Of a DNA stretch of 64,000 bases, positions 37,345 to 47,535 are shown piece after piece. Made by a program: the position numbers and the translations under genes. Source of the DNA: Tolypothrix sp. PCC 7712 (GTDB taxonomy: Bacteria > Cyanobacteriota > Cyanobacteriia > Cyanobacteriales > Nostocaceae); the NCBI RefSeq assembly GCF_025860405.1, contig NZ_CP063785.1, positions 930,001 through 994,000 on the forward strand, written 5' to 3'. Each line of letters starts with the position of its first letter. Position 1 is the first letter of the stretch. The notes under the pieces are model-generated. The model did not search any database and was not told the DNA's origin. It was given only the letters and a program-made list of their open reading frames with translations.

Positions 37345-39906
37345 ATGCAGCCAATTCGTACATTTAACGTTTCTCCTTCTCTCCCGCCGCGACTCGAACC
37401 GCTGCGGCGGCTGGCATATAACTTGCATTGGGACTGGAACGTTGAGAGCAAAGATTTATTTCGCCGCCTAGATCCCGATTTGTGGGAAACTAGCCACCAT
37501 AACCCAGTGTTAATGCTAGGTACAATCAGCCAAGGGCGACTTTTGGAAGTTGTAGAAGATGAAGGCTTCTTGGCTCAAATGGATAGAGCTGCGCGTCAGC
37601 TAGAAGATTATTTACAAGAACGGTCTTGGTATCAAAAACAGCGCAGTAATTCACCCAAGGAATGCTACGCCTATTTTTCGGCTGAATTTGGCTTAGTAGA
37701 TTGTCTACCTGTGTATTCGGGAGGCTTGGGTGTTCTCGCGGGAGATCACCTGAAATCTGCCAGTGATTTAGGGCTACCCCTAGTAGGCGTAGGGTTACTC
37801 TACCAACAAGGATACTTTGCTCAGTATCTTAACGCCGATGGTTGGCAGCAGGAACGCTATCCCATCAATGATTTCTACAATATGCCTTTACACCTGGAAC
37901 GTAATTCTGATGGTTCAGAATTGCGGATTGCGGTAGAGTACCCAGGACGTAAAGTGTACGCCAGAGTTTGGCGGGTACAGGTGGGTACGGTGCCATTGTA
38001 TTTATTGGACACCAATATTGAACCCAACAACCCCTACGATCATGACATTACCGACCAGCTGTATGGTGGGGATATCGATATGCGTATCCACCAGGAAATC
38101 ATGCTGGGTATCGGTGGCGTGCAGATGTTAAAAGCATTGGGGTATAAAGTTACTGCTTACCACATGAACGAAGGACACGCCGCCTTCTCTGCCCTAGAAC
38201 GGATTCGGATGCTGATTCAGGAAGACGGGTTGCATTATGATGATGCGAAACAAGTAGTAGCTTCCAGTAATATTTTCACTACCCATACTCCAGTTCCCGC
38301 CGGGATTGACTTGTTCCCGCCCCAGAAAATCTTGGACTACCTGAGATACTATGCAGATATCTTCAACTTACCTGAAGAACAATTTTTAGGACTGGGACGA
38401 GAAAATACAGGTGATTTATCTGCACCCTTTAGTATGGCGGTGTTGGCGCTGAAAATGGCGACATTTTCTAATGGTGTAGCGCAGTTGCATGGTGTGGTAT
38501 CGCGCCAGATGTTTCAAGGGTTGTGGAAGAAGGTTCCAGTTGAAGAAGTGCCGATCGCAGCTATTACTAACGGTGTTCATGCACGGAGTTGTGTAGCAAA
38601 ATCTACACAAGAGTTGTACGATCGCTATTTAGGGCCAAACTGGTCATCAGCACCACCAGATAATCAATTGTGGGAGAGGATGGACGCGATTCCCGATGAG
38701 GAATTGTGGCGCAATCACGAACGCTGTCGCTTGGATATGGTTTTGTATGTGCGAGATCATTTAGTCAAGCATTTACGCGATCGCGGTGCGTCAGGTTCAG
38801 AAATTGCTCAAGCACAGGAAGTTTTAGATCCCAACGTTTTAACCATTGGTTTTGCCCGCCGTTTTGCTACCTACAAACGTGCTACCTTGTGGATGCGCGA
38901 TTTAGAAAGAATCAGGCGGATTCTGCTGGGTGACAAAAACCGCAAAGTCCAATTTGTGATTGCTGGGAAAGCGCACCCCAAAGATATTCCCGGTAAAGAA
39001 CTCATCCGTGATATCAACCATTTCATCCGTGAACAACATTTAGAAAAACAAGTTGTATTTGTTCCCAATTACGACATCCACATCTCGCGGTTAATGGTGG
39101 CTGGTTGCGATATCTGGTTAAATACACCCCGCCGTCCCCGGGAAGCTTCCGGTACTAGCGGGATGAAAGCCGCTATGAACGGCTTACCCAATTTAAGCGT
39201 CCTTGATGGTTGGTGGGATGAAGCTGATTACGTTCGCACCGGTTGGGCGATCGGACATGGTGAAAATTACGAAGATCCCAATTATCAGGATGAAGTCGAA
39301 GCCAACGCGCTCTACGATTTGTTAGAGAAAGAAGTTGTGCCCTTATTCTACGATCACCGCGATGCTGATGGCTTACCCCGTGCTTGGGTAGCCAAAATGA
39401 AAGATGCAATTCGCCTGAATTGTCCATTCTTCAACACCGCCCGCATGGTGCGAGAATATGCTCAACGTGCTTACTTCTCAGCTAGCGATCGCTTCCATAC
39501 CCTGACTGCGAATAATTACGCGCCAGCTAAAGAACTAGCCGCGTGGAAAGCTAATCTCAGCGATCACTGGTTTAGTATCAAAATCAAAGATATTGACGTA
39601 TCAGCATCAGCAGATATTGAAGTTAACCAAACCGTTGCAGTCAAAGCCAAAGTAGATTTGGCAACTTTAACAAACAAAGATGTCCAGGTGGAACTTTACC
39701 AAGGAGCAATTGATGCTAATGGTGATATAGTCAACGCTTTACCCGTGGTCATGGATTACCAAGGCGAAGATACACAGGGTTTAAGTGTTTACACCGCTAA
39801 TATCATTTACACCGTCTCTGGTTTGCAAGGCTTGTCTTTGCGCGTGTTACCAAAACACCCGCATTTGTCGAACTCTTACGAACCGAGGTTAATTGCTTGG
39901 GCTGAA
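37345..39906 (+). CDS. glgP: Alpha-glucan (glycogen) phosphorylase, DUF3417-containing type
   Basis: I chose ATG 37345 (MQPIRTFNVSPSLPPRLEPL) over the TTG 18 bp earlier. The 854-residue product belongs to the GlgP subfamily with an N-terminal DUF3417 domain (RRLAYNLHWDWNVESKDLFR). Motifs include YFSAEFGLVDCLPVYSGGLG, TAYHMNEGHAAF, IGFARRFATYKRATL and the PLP-lysine segment EASGTSGMKAAMNG. It phosphorolyses alpha-1,4-glucans to glucose 1-phosphate in glycogen mobilisation. The stop TAA follows at 39907-39909. It is a single-gene unit. Confidence 0.93.
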
Positions 39907-39931
39907 TAAGCCCATTTTAGATTTTGGATTT

Positions 39932-40004
39932 TGCGTTCGCGTAGCGTGTCGCAGACAAAAGTTGCGTGCGGGGGTTCCCCCCGTTGAGCAAACTTTTCAA
40001 GACA
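39932..40004. repeat. Dispersed palindromic repeat (family R1), copy 2
   Basis: This copy has GCGTTCGCGTAGCGTGTCGC, AAAAGTTGCGTGCGGGGGTT and CCCCCCGTTGAGCAAACTTT in order. It is almost the exact reverse complement of copy 3 (45669-45741) over about 70 bp. It is bracketed by ATTTTGGATT/AAAATCTAAAATC tracts. Confidence 0.88.
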
Positions 40005-40028
40005 GATTTTAGATTAGCAATCCAAAAT

Positions 40029-40778
40029 CTAAAATCTAAAATCCAAAATTCTTTGGGGGACGACAATGTAACCAGTAGTGCGATCGCCTAGCACTAAGTT
40101 ACGTTGTTCACCCCAATACCACCAATGTGCAGCTACATAAGCGCAGATGAGGCTATCTAATTTATCTTCAACAGCTTTGAGTGCTGCACCTGTGTGGGGA
40201 ATTTCTGGTAAAAACGAACTACTCAGAGTCAGAGAATGTAGCGGCGGTTCTAGAGTGGGCAAGATTTCCCCAATATAATTATAGAGTTTGAGCAGTTCTA
40301 AACGGCGATCGCCCAAGCGTCCTTTTTTGTATTTCAGAATTCGTTCTAAATTGAATAAGTTAACAATCGCCGGGTGGGGAAACACTTCGATTTGATATCT
40401 ACTGGGTTTTTGCGGTTCAATACTGGGTGCGTGTGCAAAACCCCAAGATTCTAATTCCAAGCCAAAGTTGACAGTGCGCGCTGCAAAAGCTAAACCCAAA
40501 TTCGCTGGGTAACATCCCGCATGATATTTACCAAAATATTTATGAGTGAGTTTATCAGGAAGACGGCTACCATCGGCGTTGGGAATGAGAGTCGGTGCAT
40601 CTACGGCGATGAGTGCTGGTTCCTCTGCTGGAACAAAAGTATCAATCCAAGCGAGAATATCTGCGATCGCATCTTTCCTGTCTAAATCCAGAATTTGTAA
40701 TTTGCCATCAATTAATTCTAAACAGCATAATCCGCTTGGTTGCGATTTCCAACCTAAATCAATACCTAAAAATTTCAT
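40029..40778 (-). CDS. DUF429 family protein (RNase H-like fold)
   Basis: 249 residues beginning MKFLGIDLGWKSQPSGLCCL, the RNase H-like first strand with a conserved Asp. VDAPTLIPNADGSRLPD, RYQIEVFPHPAIVNLF and AVEDKLDSLICAYVAAHW follow, carrying the other acidic residues of the DUF429 signature. The biochemical role of the family is not established; nuclease or nucleotide-binding activity is inferred from the fold. It is convergent with glgP and followed upstream by the radical SAM gene on the same strand. Confidence 0.83.
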   Translation of the reverse strand: MKFLGIDLGWKSQPSGLCCLELIDGKLQILDLDRKDAIADILAWIDTFVPAEEPALIAVDAPTLIPNADGSRLPDKLTHKYFGKYHAGCYPANLGLAFAARTVNFGLELESWGFAHAPSIEPQKPSRYQIEVFPHPAIVNLFNLERILKYKKGRLGDRRLELLKLYNYIGEILPTLEPPLHSLTLSSSFLPEIPHTGAALKAVEDKLDSLICAYVAAHWWYWGEQRNLVLGDRTTGYIVVPQRILDFRF

Positions 40779-40841
40779 CGTTTATTATTTCATACTTGGT
40801 TAGGATGCGTTAATAACGCATCCTACGCGTATTTTAAACAA

Positions 40842-42431
40842 TCATGAAAGCTTCACTAGCACTGGTTCTGGCTGAGGTGATGCCGCAGTTGCCAAAGGAT
40901 CGTAGCCTAATTGTTGAGTAATCCGTTTTCTGGCTAAAACGCGATACTCCCAAAAATGTTCGCCAGCAGCGCATAAACCCAAATACATATTGAGAACTTG
41001 CGGCTTTTTCATCAGAATTATCCACAGTTGTCGCCAGAACTGTCCGCGAATTTCTGCTCTTTGGAAGCCTTGCAGCCAAATTAATTTTACAACCAGGCGC
41101 AATCCTTGACCTGGAGAAAACTGCATGGTTTGTTTTCCCTCTGTTCTTGAGCCAATATTGAGACATTGCTGAAAACAACGTCTGAGATAGTTTTGCGGTT
41201 CATACAAAGTCCAGAAAGTTTCTACATATTCTCTGGCAATTTCCGCTAAGGGGCGAGTCGGTTTAAAATTCATCAAGGAATTCTGATCTCCTACTTCCGT
41301 TGCACCCACACCCGTAACTAAACGCTGTTCTTGTTGCAGGCGGTTCCATAAAGCAGTATTGGGTAAAGCTTGGAGAATACCCAACATGGGTTGAGGAATA
41401 CTGGTTTGTTCTACAAAAGCTTGAATTCGGTTTCCTGCACCTGTGCGTTCGCCATCAAAACCGAGGATAAACCCTGCATATATCAACATTCCCGCTTGAT
41501 TAATTTTGCGACAAGCTGCAATCAGGGGATTGCGAGTATTTTGTAATTTGTTTGTCACTTGCAAGCTATCTTGATCCGGGGTTTCAATCCCCAGGAAGAC
41601 TGCATAAAAACCTGCTTCTCGCATTAAATGTAGTAGTTCGTCATCTTCTGCCAAATTCACAGAAGCTTCTGTGATGAAGGTGAAAGGGTAATTATGTTGC
41701 TTTACCCAAGGAATCAATTCTCTTAAGAAACGTTTGACGTTACGTTGATTACCAATAAAGTTGTCATCAACAATAAATAGAGAACCCCGCCATCCTAAAT
41801 CATACAGAGTTTGCAATTCTGCGATCGCTTGGCTTGGTTCTTTGGTGCGTGGTTTCCGCCCATACAGGGTAATGATGTCACAAAATTCGCAGCTAAATGG
41901 GCAACCGCGAGAAAACTGCATCGCCATCATCAAATAAGCATCGCGCTTTAACAAGTCAAAACGCGGCATAGGACTCAGGGTTACATCCGGTTTTTCACAG
42001 GCGCGAAAGATTCCGCAGCTTTTACCTTGACTCAATGCTGCCAAAAACAGCGGAACCGTAATTTCTCCCTCATCCAAAATTAGATAATGCGCGCCAGAAT
42101 CTAGCGCATCCTGCGGTAAAGAAGTGGGATAAGGGCCACCAACTGCAACTTTTTTGCCCAATTGCACAGCTTTTTTAATCAAAGCGTGGAAATCTGGCTT
42201 CTGCACCAACATCGCGGAGAGAATTACCAAATCACACCATTGCCAATCCGCTGCCGTTTCCAAATTGACATTGCGATCGCAAAATCTAATTTCCCAATCT
42301 TCAGGTAAAAGTGCAGCAACAGTAATAATCCCCAATGGGGGAATCGCCGCCTTTAAACCTGCAATTTCCATAAAGCGATCGTAAGACCAAAAGGACTGAG
42401 GAAACTGGGGATAAAGCAATAGTGCTTTCAT
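40842..42431 (-). CDS. B12-binding-domain radical SAM protein (DUF4070 type)
   Basis: 529 residues. The N-terminal cobalamin-binding-like domain (about 1-150) contains LVILSAMLVQKPDFHALIKK and VAVGGPYPTSLPQDAL. The radical SAM core has the cluster motif FSRGCPFSCEFCDIITLYGR (CxxxCxxC) and a GFYAVFLGIETPDQDSL barrel segment. The C-terminal region (about 380-510) resembles DUF4070. Relatives include methyltransferases acting on hopanoids and other unusual substrates. No shc or hpn gene is nearby, so the substrate remains open. Confidence 0.88.
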   Translation of the reverse strand: MKALLLYPQFPQSFWSYDRFMEIAGLKAAIPPLGIITVAALLPEDWEIRFCDRNVNLETAADWQWCDLVILSAMLVQKPDFHALIKKAVQLGKKVAVGGPYPTSLPQDALDSGAHYLILDEGEITVPLFLAALSQGKSCGIFRACEKPDVTLSPMPRFDLLKRDAYLMMAMQFSRGCPFSCEFCDIITLYGRKPRTKEPSQAIAELQTLYDLGWRGSLFIVDDNFIGNQRNVKRFLRELIPWVKQHNYPFTFITEASVNLAEDDELLHLMREAGFYAVFLGIETPDQDSLQVTNKLQNTRNPLIAACRKINQAGMLIYAGFILGFDGERTGAGNRIQAFVEQTSIPQPMLGILQALPNTALWNRLQQEQRLVTGVGATEVGDQNSLMNFKPTRPLAEIAREYVETFWTLYEPQNYLRRCFQQCLNIGSRTEGKQTMQFSPGQGLRLVVKLIWLQGFQRAEIRGQFWRQLWIILMKKPQVLNMYLGLCAAGEHFWEYRVLARKRITQQLGYDPLATAASPQPEPVLVKLS

Positions 42432-43084
42432 AAATATCCTTAGAGCATCTGTAGTGGACTTTGAACTAAATCAAGATGCAGGGATTAGTTACAGCCTTGG
42501 CGCTAGTCCCTACAATAGATTTCTCAACGAATAATTCGCGATCGCAGTGGCTACAACGCTGGTACATTATCTGTACCTAACAAAGCAATTTGCTGTATGT
42601 AATTGATTAGAAAATACTTTGGTATTAAATAGATATTTTGAGATATTTTCAAACTCTATTTATAGATTATGTTTGCTCAGTAATTTTAGCAGATTATTTA
42701 TTTGATCGCCTCTATCTGTAGGCATGTTTAATGTGTATTTATGCACTTCTCTGGGTCAGTTGATATTCCAAATTATTCTCACCTAAAAGGTATATTTTAT
42801 TATTATACTTGCAAAGTTACTGAGTGAATTATTTTCTATTTAATCCTCAAATACTTACAAATAAAAGCTTTTGCTTACATTAATATAACCTTGGTATGAG
42901 TAAGTAAACAATATTGAAGTAATTAATTACCTCGGTAGTATGAGGACATAATTCTGTAATTTGAGAAAATGAAATTGTAAGAGTGAAATATATTACCAAT
43001 TAACACACACAGTTGCTTTAGTAAAACACATCCGTAAATCTTTTACTGATGGTTGAGCTTTTAAAACTGCAGGGAGGAAGAATT
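42432..43084. other. Intergenic region, AT-rich
   Basis: A 653-bp AT-rich gap between a minus-strand radical SAM gene and a plus-strand pentapeptide gene. It must contain both promoters. A HIP1-like GCGATCGCA is at 42537-42546. No repeat, RNA or ORF of note. Confidence 0.5.
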
Positions 43085-43531
43085 ATGAGACAGACATTGT
43101 TGACAGCAATAGCCTTATTTAGCACACTATCTTTAGCTGCTCCAATTTCTGCTCAAGCAGGTGAAACCCAAACTCAAGTAAAACGTTTATTACAAACCGG
43201 AGCCTGTTCTGGATGTGATTTAACAGGTGTGAATCTTAGCGGCGCTCACTTAATTGGCGCTGATTTGAGAAACGCAAATTTAAAAGGTGCTAATTTAAAA
43301 GGCGCAAATTTAGAAGGTGCTGATTTAGCAGGCGCAAATTTAGAAGCGGCGAATTTAACAAAAGCCTTCGCCAGTGGTACCAGCTTCAATAACGCTAACT
43401 TGACTAATGCTGATTTAAGCGATTCTCATCTACATAATGCTCAAGTAGATGGCGCTGTGATGATTGGAACTAATTTAACGGGTGCTGATGGATTTGATAT
43501 CAATCTCGGTATCGGTGGCGGAGAAGAATAG
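43085..43531 (+). CDS. Secreted pentapeptide-repeat protein
   Basis: 148 residues from ATG 43085, chosen because GGGAGGAAGA lies 5-8 nt upstream and the signal peptide (MRQTLLTAIALFSTLSLAAP, ending ...SAQA) begins there. Mature residues about 50-140 are A(D/N)LXX repeats (ADLRNANLKGANLKGANLEG and onward), predicted to form a right-handed quadrilateral beta helix. CSGCDLTGVNLSG at its start has two Cys that might form a disulfide in the periplasm. Such short exported repeat proteins are common in cyanobacteria; the function is unknown. Confidence 0.85.
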   Translation: MRQTLLTAIALFSTLSLAAPISAQAGETQTQVKRLLQTGACSGCDLTGVNLSGAHLIGADLRNANLKGANLKGANLEGADLAGANLEAANLTKAFASGTSFNNANLTNADLSDSHLHNAQVDGAVMIGTNLTGADGFDINLGIGGGEE

Positions 43532-43541
43532 TCACACAATT

Positions 43542-43570
43542 TTGGATTTTGGATTTTGGATTTTGGATTG
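43542..43570. repeat. Short tandem repeat TTTTGGA
   Basis: Four imperfect 7-bp units of TTTTGGA follow the pentapeptide gene. Similar ATTTTGG units occur at about 45207-45243 and 39918-39932. Confidence 0.8.
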
Positions 43571-43860
43571 TGAATAGCTGTCTAGTTGATACTTGTGTGA
43601 CTCCATCTGTCGCAATCATTGTTTAAATTTGTGTCGGACAATTTGGGATTTTGTTGTGTACCCCTTTTCTATGGAACGCTCCGCAAATGGGAAAGCAAAC
43701 TAATACCATTTTGAAAAAGAATGTGACAGATAGGTAGGGGCACGGCATCCATAATCTTTTGGTATACTCAATTATCTTACTGGTGCCGTGCCCACACAAA
43801 GAATTTATCTTATTCAAAGCAAAAGTTTAGGAGTATTAATCTACTCCTAACTTTTAAATG

Positions 43861-45201
43861 CTAATCTCCGGTAATTGAGAGTTCATTAACCCAGATGCGA
43901 GGACAAACGCCGCCTGGTGTTAACTCAGCTTCTTTTTCTACACAAACAATAGATTTCATAACTTCTAAGAAATCACCCGCAACCGTGGCTGATTCAATAC
44001 TCGTCTTCACACCTTTATTGATTAACCAACCATCAAAAGGTAAAGAAAACGAACCTTGTAAAGCTTTTACCCCAGCATGGAGAGCTTGCAAATCATCAAT
44101 TAAAACCACATTCTCAGCAGTTTCTAAGCTTAATTCTTGCTCAGGCTCGGCGGCTCTAAATACATGAAAAAAGTTAGGACTAACACTAACTTTTGCACCA
44201 ATGCTAGCGTTTCCTGTGGGTTGGGCGTTCATTCTTTTCGCAGTTCCAGCACTGTGTAGAAAGCTGGTTAATACGCCTTTTTCAATTAGGGAAATGCGGC
44301 GAGTTGGTGTACCTTCACCATCAAAACTTTCTGCGCCAATGTTAGCAGGATGCAATGCATCATCTGCTACTGAAAGTAGAGGCGAAGCGATTTGCTTACC
44401 TAAATCATCAGGGGTAGATAAGCTTTGATTGTCTAAAATATTTTGAGCGTTGTATAAGTTAGAAAAAGCGCCCAATAAACTTAAGAAAGCTTCGGGAGAG
44501 AAAACAACTAGATATTTACCAGTCTTAATTTTTTCATAGTTCAAGTGACTGATAGTTTTCTCGGCTGTTTCTTGAATGCAACCATTAATATCGAGATTTT
44601 CTACACCACGGTTAATTCTAAAAGCACCCGCACTGCGTGGTTTTTTCCCTTCCTCTTCAGTTTTGCTGTAAAGATAAACTGATGCTATGGAATGGGACTC
44701 AATTCTGGCTGCACCTTCACTATTGAGATAAAAACGGTCAATATCTCTTTGTGCCAAGCCATTATAAGGTACGCCTTTAATTGCTGGGTGCGCTGAAAGT
44801 AATTCTTTTTCAGCTACTATTAGTTTTTCTATCAGTTCAGAAACAGGTGCTTGTGCTGCTTTATCGTGGGGTGTATTGTCGATAGGAACTGTCGCTTCTG
44901 GGCTAAAATCAGGCACATTTTCCTTGACACCAAAGAAACTAGCTTCATAAGCAGTTTTCAATGCTAATTCTAATCCTTTAGGGTCTACATCTGTGGTGCT
45001 GGTAACACCCATTGTATTGTCTTCATTCCAAACACGAACTGTAACACCAGAACGATTGGAAGCTTTAACTTGTTTTGGCTCACCTTGGTCTACTTGCACA
45101 CTAGTTTCGTCTACAGTGGAGCCATAAATATCGAATTTTTTAATGCCAAGCTTCTCTGCATTTTCCTTGGCGTAATTTGCAATTTCGTTGATAGTCGCCA
45201 T
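43861..45201 (-). CDS. TldE/PmbA-family metalloprotease subunit
   Basis: 446 residues from ATG 45201 (MATINEIANYAKENAEKLG); a TTG two codons earlier is less likely. The sequence aligns by eye to the PmbA/TldE half of the TldD/E heterodimer: VQVDQGEPKQVKASNRSGVT, GVTSTTDVDPKGLELALK, FDGEGTPTRRISLIEKGVLT and a C-terminal ICVEKEAELTPGGVCPRIWV. It lacks the HExxxH motif, as expected of the non-catalytic partner. TldD (45754-47226) is upstream on the same strand, separated by a four-helix-bundle gene. The pair degrades unfolded peptides and, in some bacteria, trims peptide natural products. Confidence 0.9.
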   Translation of the reverse strand: MATINEIANYAKENAEKLGIKKFDIYGSTVDETSVQVDQGEPKQVKASNRSGVTVRVWNEDNTMGVTSTTDVDPKGLELALKTAYEASFFGVKENVPDFSPEATVPIDNTPHDKAAQAPVSELIEKLIVAEKELLSAHPAIKGVPYNGLAQRDIDRFYLNSEGAARIESHSIASVYLYSKTEEEGKKPRSAGAFRINRGVENLDINGCIQETAEKTISHLNYEKIKTGKYLVVFSPEAFLSLLGAFSNLYNAQNILDNQSLSTPDDLGKQIASPLLSVADDALHPANIGAESFDGEGTPTRRISLIEKGVLTSFLHSAGTAKRMNAQPTGNASIGAKVSVSPNFFHVFRAAEPEQELSLETAENVVLIDDLQALHAGVKALQGSFSLPFDGWLINKGVKTSIESATVAGDFLEVMKSIVCVEKEAELTPGGVCPRIWVNELSITGD

Positions 45202-45289
45202 AGTCAATTTTGGATTTTGGATTTTGGATTTTAGATTTTGGATTTATTTGAGGTTTGGCTACTGTGTTGTGAATTATAGATTTTAGGAT

Positions 45290-45655
45290 TCAGATTTTGG
45301 ATTTGTGCTTTTCTTTGAGGGTTTTGATTGATGCAACAGTCATAGCTAGAATTTCAGCAGTTTCTTGCATCAGGTTGGTTAGTTTATCTGCTGAAATCAT
45401 TCCCGCTTCAACTAGAATCTCTAACCAATAAAGTGTTTCATCAGCTTCTTCTTCTACAATGCTAAGTTTGGCAATCAAATCGGCTGTAGATTTGGCTCGA
45501 CAAGCTGCTCGATAATTAGCACCTACAGAAGTAGCTGAACGTAACACCTGTTTACCAATTACATCAGCAGTTCTAGTTTGTGGTAGTGCCTCAACTAGAT
45601 AAATAACTCGCAACCCAAGCTGCTTTGTTCTATCTTTAAACTGCTTTTCGTTCAC
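45290..45655 (-). CDS. Four-helix-bundle protein (23S rRNA intervening-sequence type, TIGR02436)
   Basis: I place the start at GTG 45655 (VNEKQFKDRTKQLGLRVIYL), giving 121 residues. The open frame reaches 45709, but its first 18 codons are translated from dispersed repeat R1 copy 3. The body matches the family: RSATSVGANYRAACRAKSTA, IAKLSIVEEEADETLYWLEI and LVEAGMISADKL. The fold is a four-helix bundle of unknown role, often encoded in 23S rRNA intervening sequences or on mobile DNA. It sits between tldD and tldE, flanked by short repeats, which suggests a later insertion. Confidence 0.82.
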   Translation of the reverse strand: MNEKQFKDRTKQLGLRVIYLVEALPQTRTADVIGKQVLRSATSVGANYRAACRAKSTADLIAKLSIVEEEADETLYWLEILVEAGMISADKLTNLMQETAEILAMTVASIKTLKEKHKSKI

Positions 45656-45668
45656 AATCCAAAATCCG

Positions 45669-45741
45669 TCTTGAAAAGTTTGCTCAACGGGGGGAACCCC
45701 CGCACGCAACTTTTGTCTTCGACACGCTACGCGAACGCAAA
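45669..45741. repeat. Dispersed palindromic repeat (family R1), copy 3
   Basis: It contains GTCTTGAAAAGTTTGCTCAA, CGGGGGGAACCCCCGCACGC and TTCGACACGCTACGCGAACG in order. It is nearly identical to the reverse complement of copy 2, and it shares the GC core with copy 1. It lies directly upstream of the four-helix-bundle gene, supplying part of its 5' region. Confidence 0.88.
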
Positions 45742-45753
45742 ATCTAAAATTCC

Positions 45754-47226
45754 TTAACGTCCACCTACGGTAATAGAATCGACCTTAATATGTGGCTGTC
45801 CTACTGTGGTGTAGATACTACCGCTAACGGAACCACAGAAACCAGGTGCTAGCTCTAAATCTTGAGAACACATGGAAATTTTATTCATAATTTCTGTTGC
45901 TTCCCCAATCAGAATTGCTCCTTTTAATGGTTTGGTGATTTTGCCATTTTCAATCAAATAAGCTTCATCAACACCAAAGTTAAATTGACCAGTAGCACCT
46001 ACGCTACCACCACCCATTTTCTTGCAGTAAATGCCTTTATCAATAGAGCTAAATAAATCATCAATACTATATTCACCAGTAGCGATGTAAGTATTTCGCA
46101 TCCGGCTAGCAGCAGCAAAGGTATAATTTTGACGGCGACCGCTTCCGGTTCTAGGATGTCCAGTCCGCCAAGAACCTGTTCTGTCTGCTAAGAAGTTTTT
46201 CAGAACGCCTTTTTCTATTAATAATGTTCTTTGAGCAGGCATACCTTCATCATCCATGTCTATTGTGCCGAAGGCATTGTCAGCTCGCCCTTCATCCCAA
46301 GCTGTGAGGCTTTCGTGGGCAATTTTCTCACCTTTTTTGTCAGCAAAGGGAGAAGTATTACGTTCAATTTGAGTAGTTTCTAATAAGTGTCCGCAAGCTT
46401 CGTGGAAGATTACCCCGCCAAAGTGATTAGCCATGATAATGGGGTATGTGCCAGATTCTACGTAATCGGCATAGAGCATTTTACCAGCAGATTCAGATAT
46501 TTGCTCGGCGGCTTGTTGATAATCCCAAGTTCTCAGGAAATTGGCATCACTGGTATTACCAGCACGTTCACCAATGGAGGCGCGATTAGCTCCATCTGCA
46601 CACAACAGGTTAAATCCTACCGATTGGGTGAGGCGAATATCACGAGCAAAAGTACCATCACTAGCTGCAACTAATACTTCTTGCCAATCGCGGAAGTAAG
46701 TAGCGCGGCGTGATTGCACGTGGCTAGCTTTGCGTTGCAATTGGGCTGTACCATCAAGTAGAATTTCTCCCATTTCTCGGATAGAGCTACACAGAGGTAA
46801 CCACCCATCTTTACCTCTTTTTGTGGCGTAGTCTCGGAGTAATTCTAGATTGATTTCTGGGATAAAAGCGTTAGGTGCAGGTAATTGTAATCCCAGGATA
46901 GAAAGACCTTTTTCTAAGGCTGCTTTCAAACCGGAAAATGTCAGATTATTGGTACTGACGTAGCAATCAGCTTTACCGCGAAAGACTCTAACTCCCGCAC
47001 CTGTGGCGAGGCTAGGTGAAATACTGGTAATTGAGTCATCTTCAGCAAGGCAACTAATATAGTTGCGACGCTCTAGAAAAAATTCCACAAAATCCGCACC
47101 AGCAGCCCGTCCTAATCCTAATAGGGTAGCTAGAGGAGCTTCCCAAGTGTCATCGAATTGTTCCGATGTGGAGGAATACTGTAAATTGGGCAGTTGGTTC
47201 GAGAGAAGTAGCGTACTTGTAAGCAT
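45754..47226 (-). CDS. tldD: TldD-family metalloprotease subunit
   Basis: 490 residues. The zinc-binding motif is seen in [20 protein letters not shown] (HEACGH, i.e. HExxxH), with the downstream Cys of the active site in [20 protein letters not shown]. Other hallmarks are [40 protein letters not shown] and [19 protein letters not shown]. It forms the catalytic half of the TldD/E heterodimer, with TldE encoded 550 bp downstream. The N terminus has about 30 residues before the conserved start, so a shorter start is possible. Confidence 0.92.
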   Translation of the reverse strand: MLTSTLLLSNQLPNLQYSSTSEQFDDTWEAPLATLLGLGRAAGADFVEFFLERRNYISCLAEDDSITSISPSLATGAGVRVFRGKADCYVSTNNLTFSGLKAALEKGLSILGLQLPAPNAFIPEINLELLRDYATKRGKDGWLPLCSSIREMGEILLDGTAQLQRKASHVQSRRATYFRDWQEVLVAASDGTFARDIRLTQSVGFNLLCADGANRASIGERAGNTSDANFLRTWDYQQAAEQISESAGKMLYADYVESGTYPIIMANHFGGVIFHEACGHLLETTQIERNTSPFADKKGEKIAHESLTAWDEGRADNAFGTIDMDDEGMPAQRTLLIEKGVLKNFLADRTGSWRTGHPRTGSGRRQNYTFAAASRMRNTYIATGEYSIDDLFSSIDKGIYCKKMGGGSVGATGQFNFGVDEAYLIENGKITKPLKGAILIGEATEIMNKISMCSQDLELAPGFCGSVSGSIYTTVGQPHIKVDSITVGGR

Positions 47227-47535
47227 TTATAGCCTCTTCTGCTGGCGTATTCAGAGATTTGACCGAAAGTTCCTGGTGTGTTAAGTCTAACAAATCAGTG
47301 AAAGACGCAGTCGGCAGTTAAGCTGTAGGGGTTTCCTCACCTATAAAATTGAGAGCCTCATTTAAACAAAGCCAAAGGTAGGCACAAAAATTGTAAATGG
47401 AGAGAGTGATCGCTTTCATGGCGCAGTCGAGATAAAATACAGTTTCCTCAACTTTATTCTGCAACAATAAAAGGAAAGTTCCGCAGCATTGCCAATATCA
47501 GCAGGAACTATTTGATCTAAAAAAGGAATATAAAA
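47227..47535. other. Divergent intergenic region between tldD and the ParA-HEPN operon
   Basis: This 309-bp gap should carry promoters for both directions. AAAAAAGGAATATAAAA before ATG 47536 provides a plausible ribosome site for the ParA-like gene. No tandem repeat or MITE was found here, unlike most gaps in the window. Confidence 0.5.
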
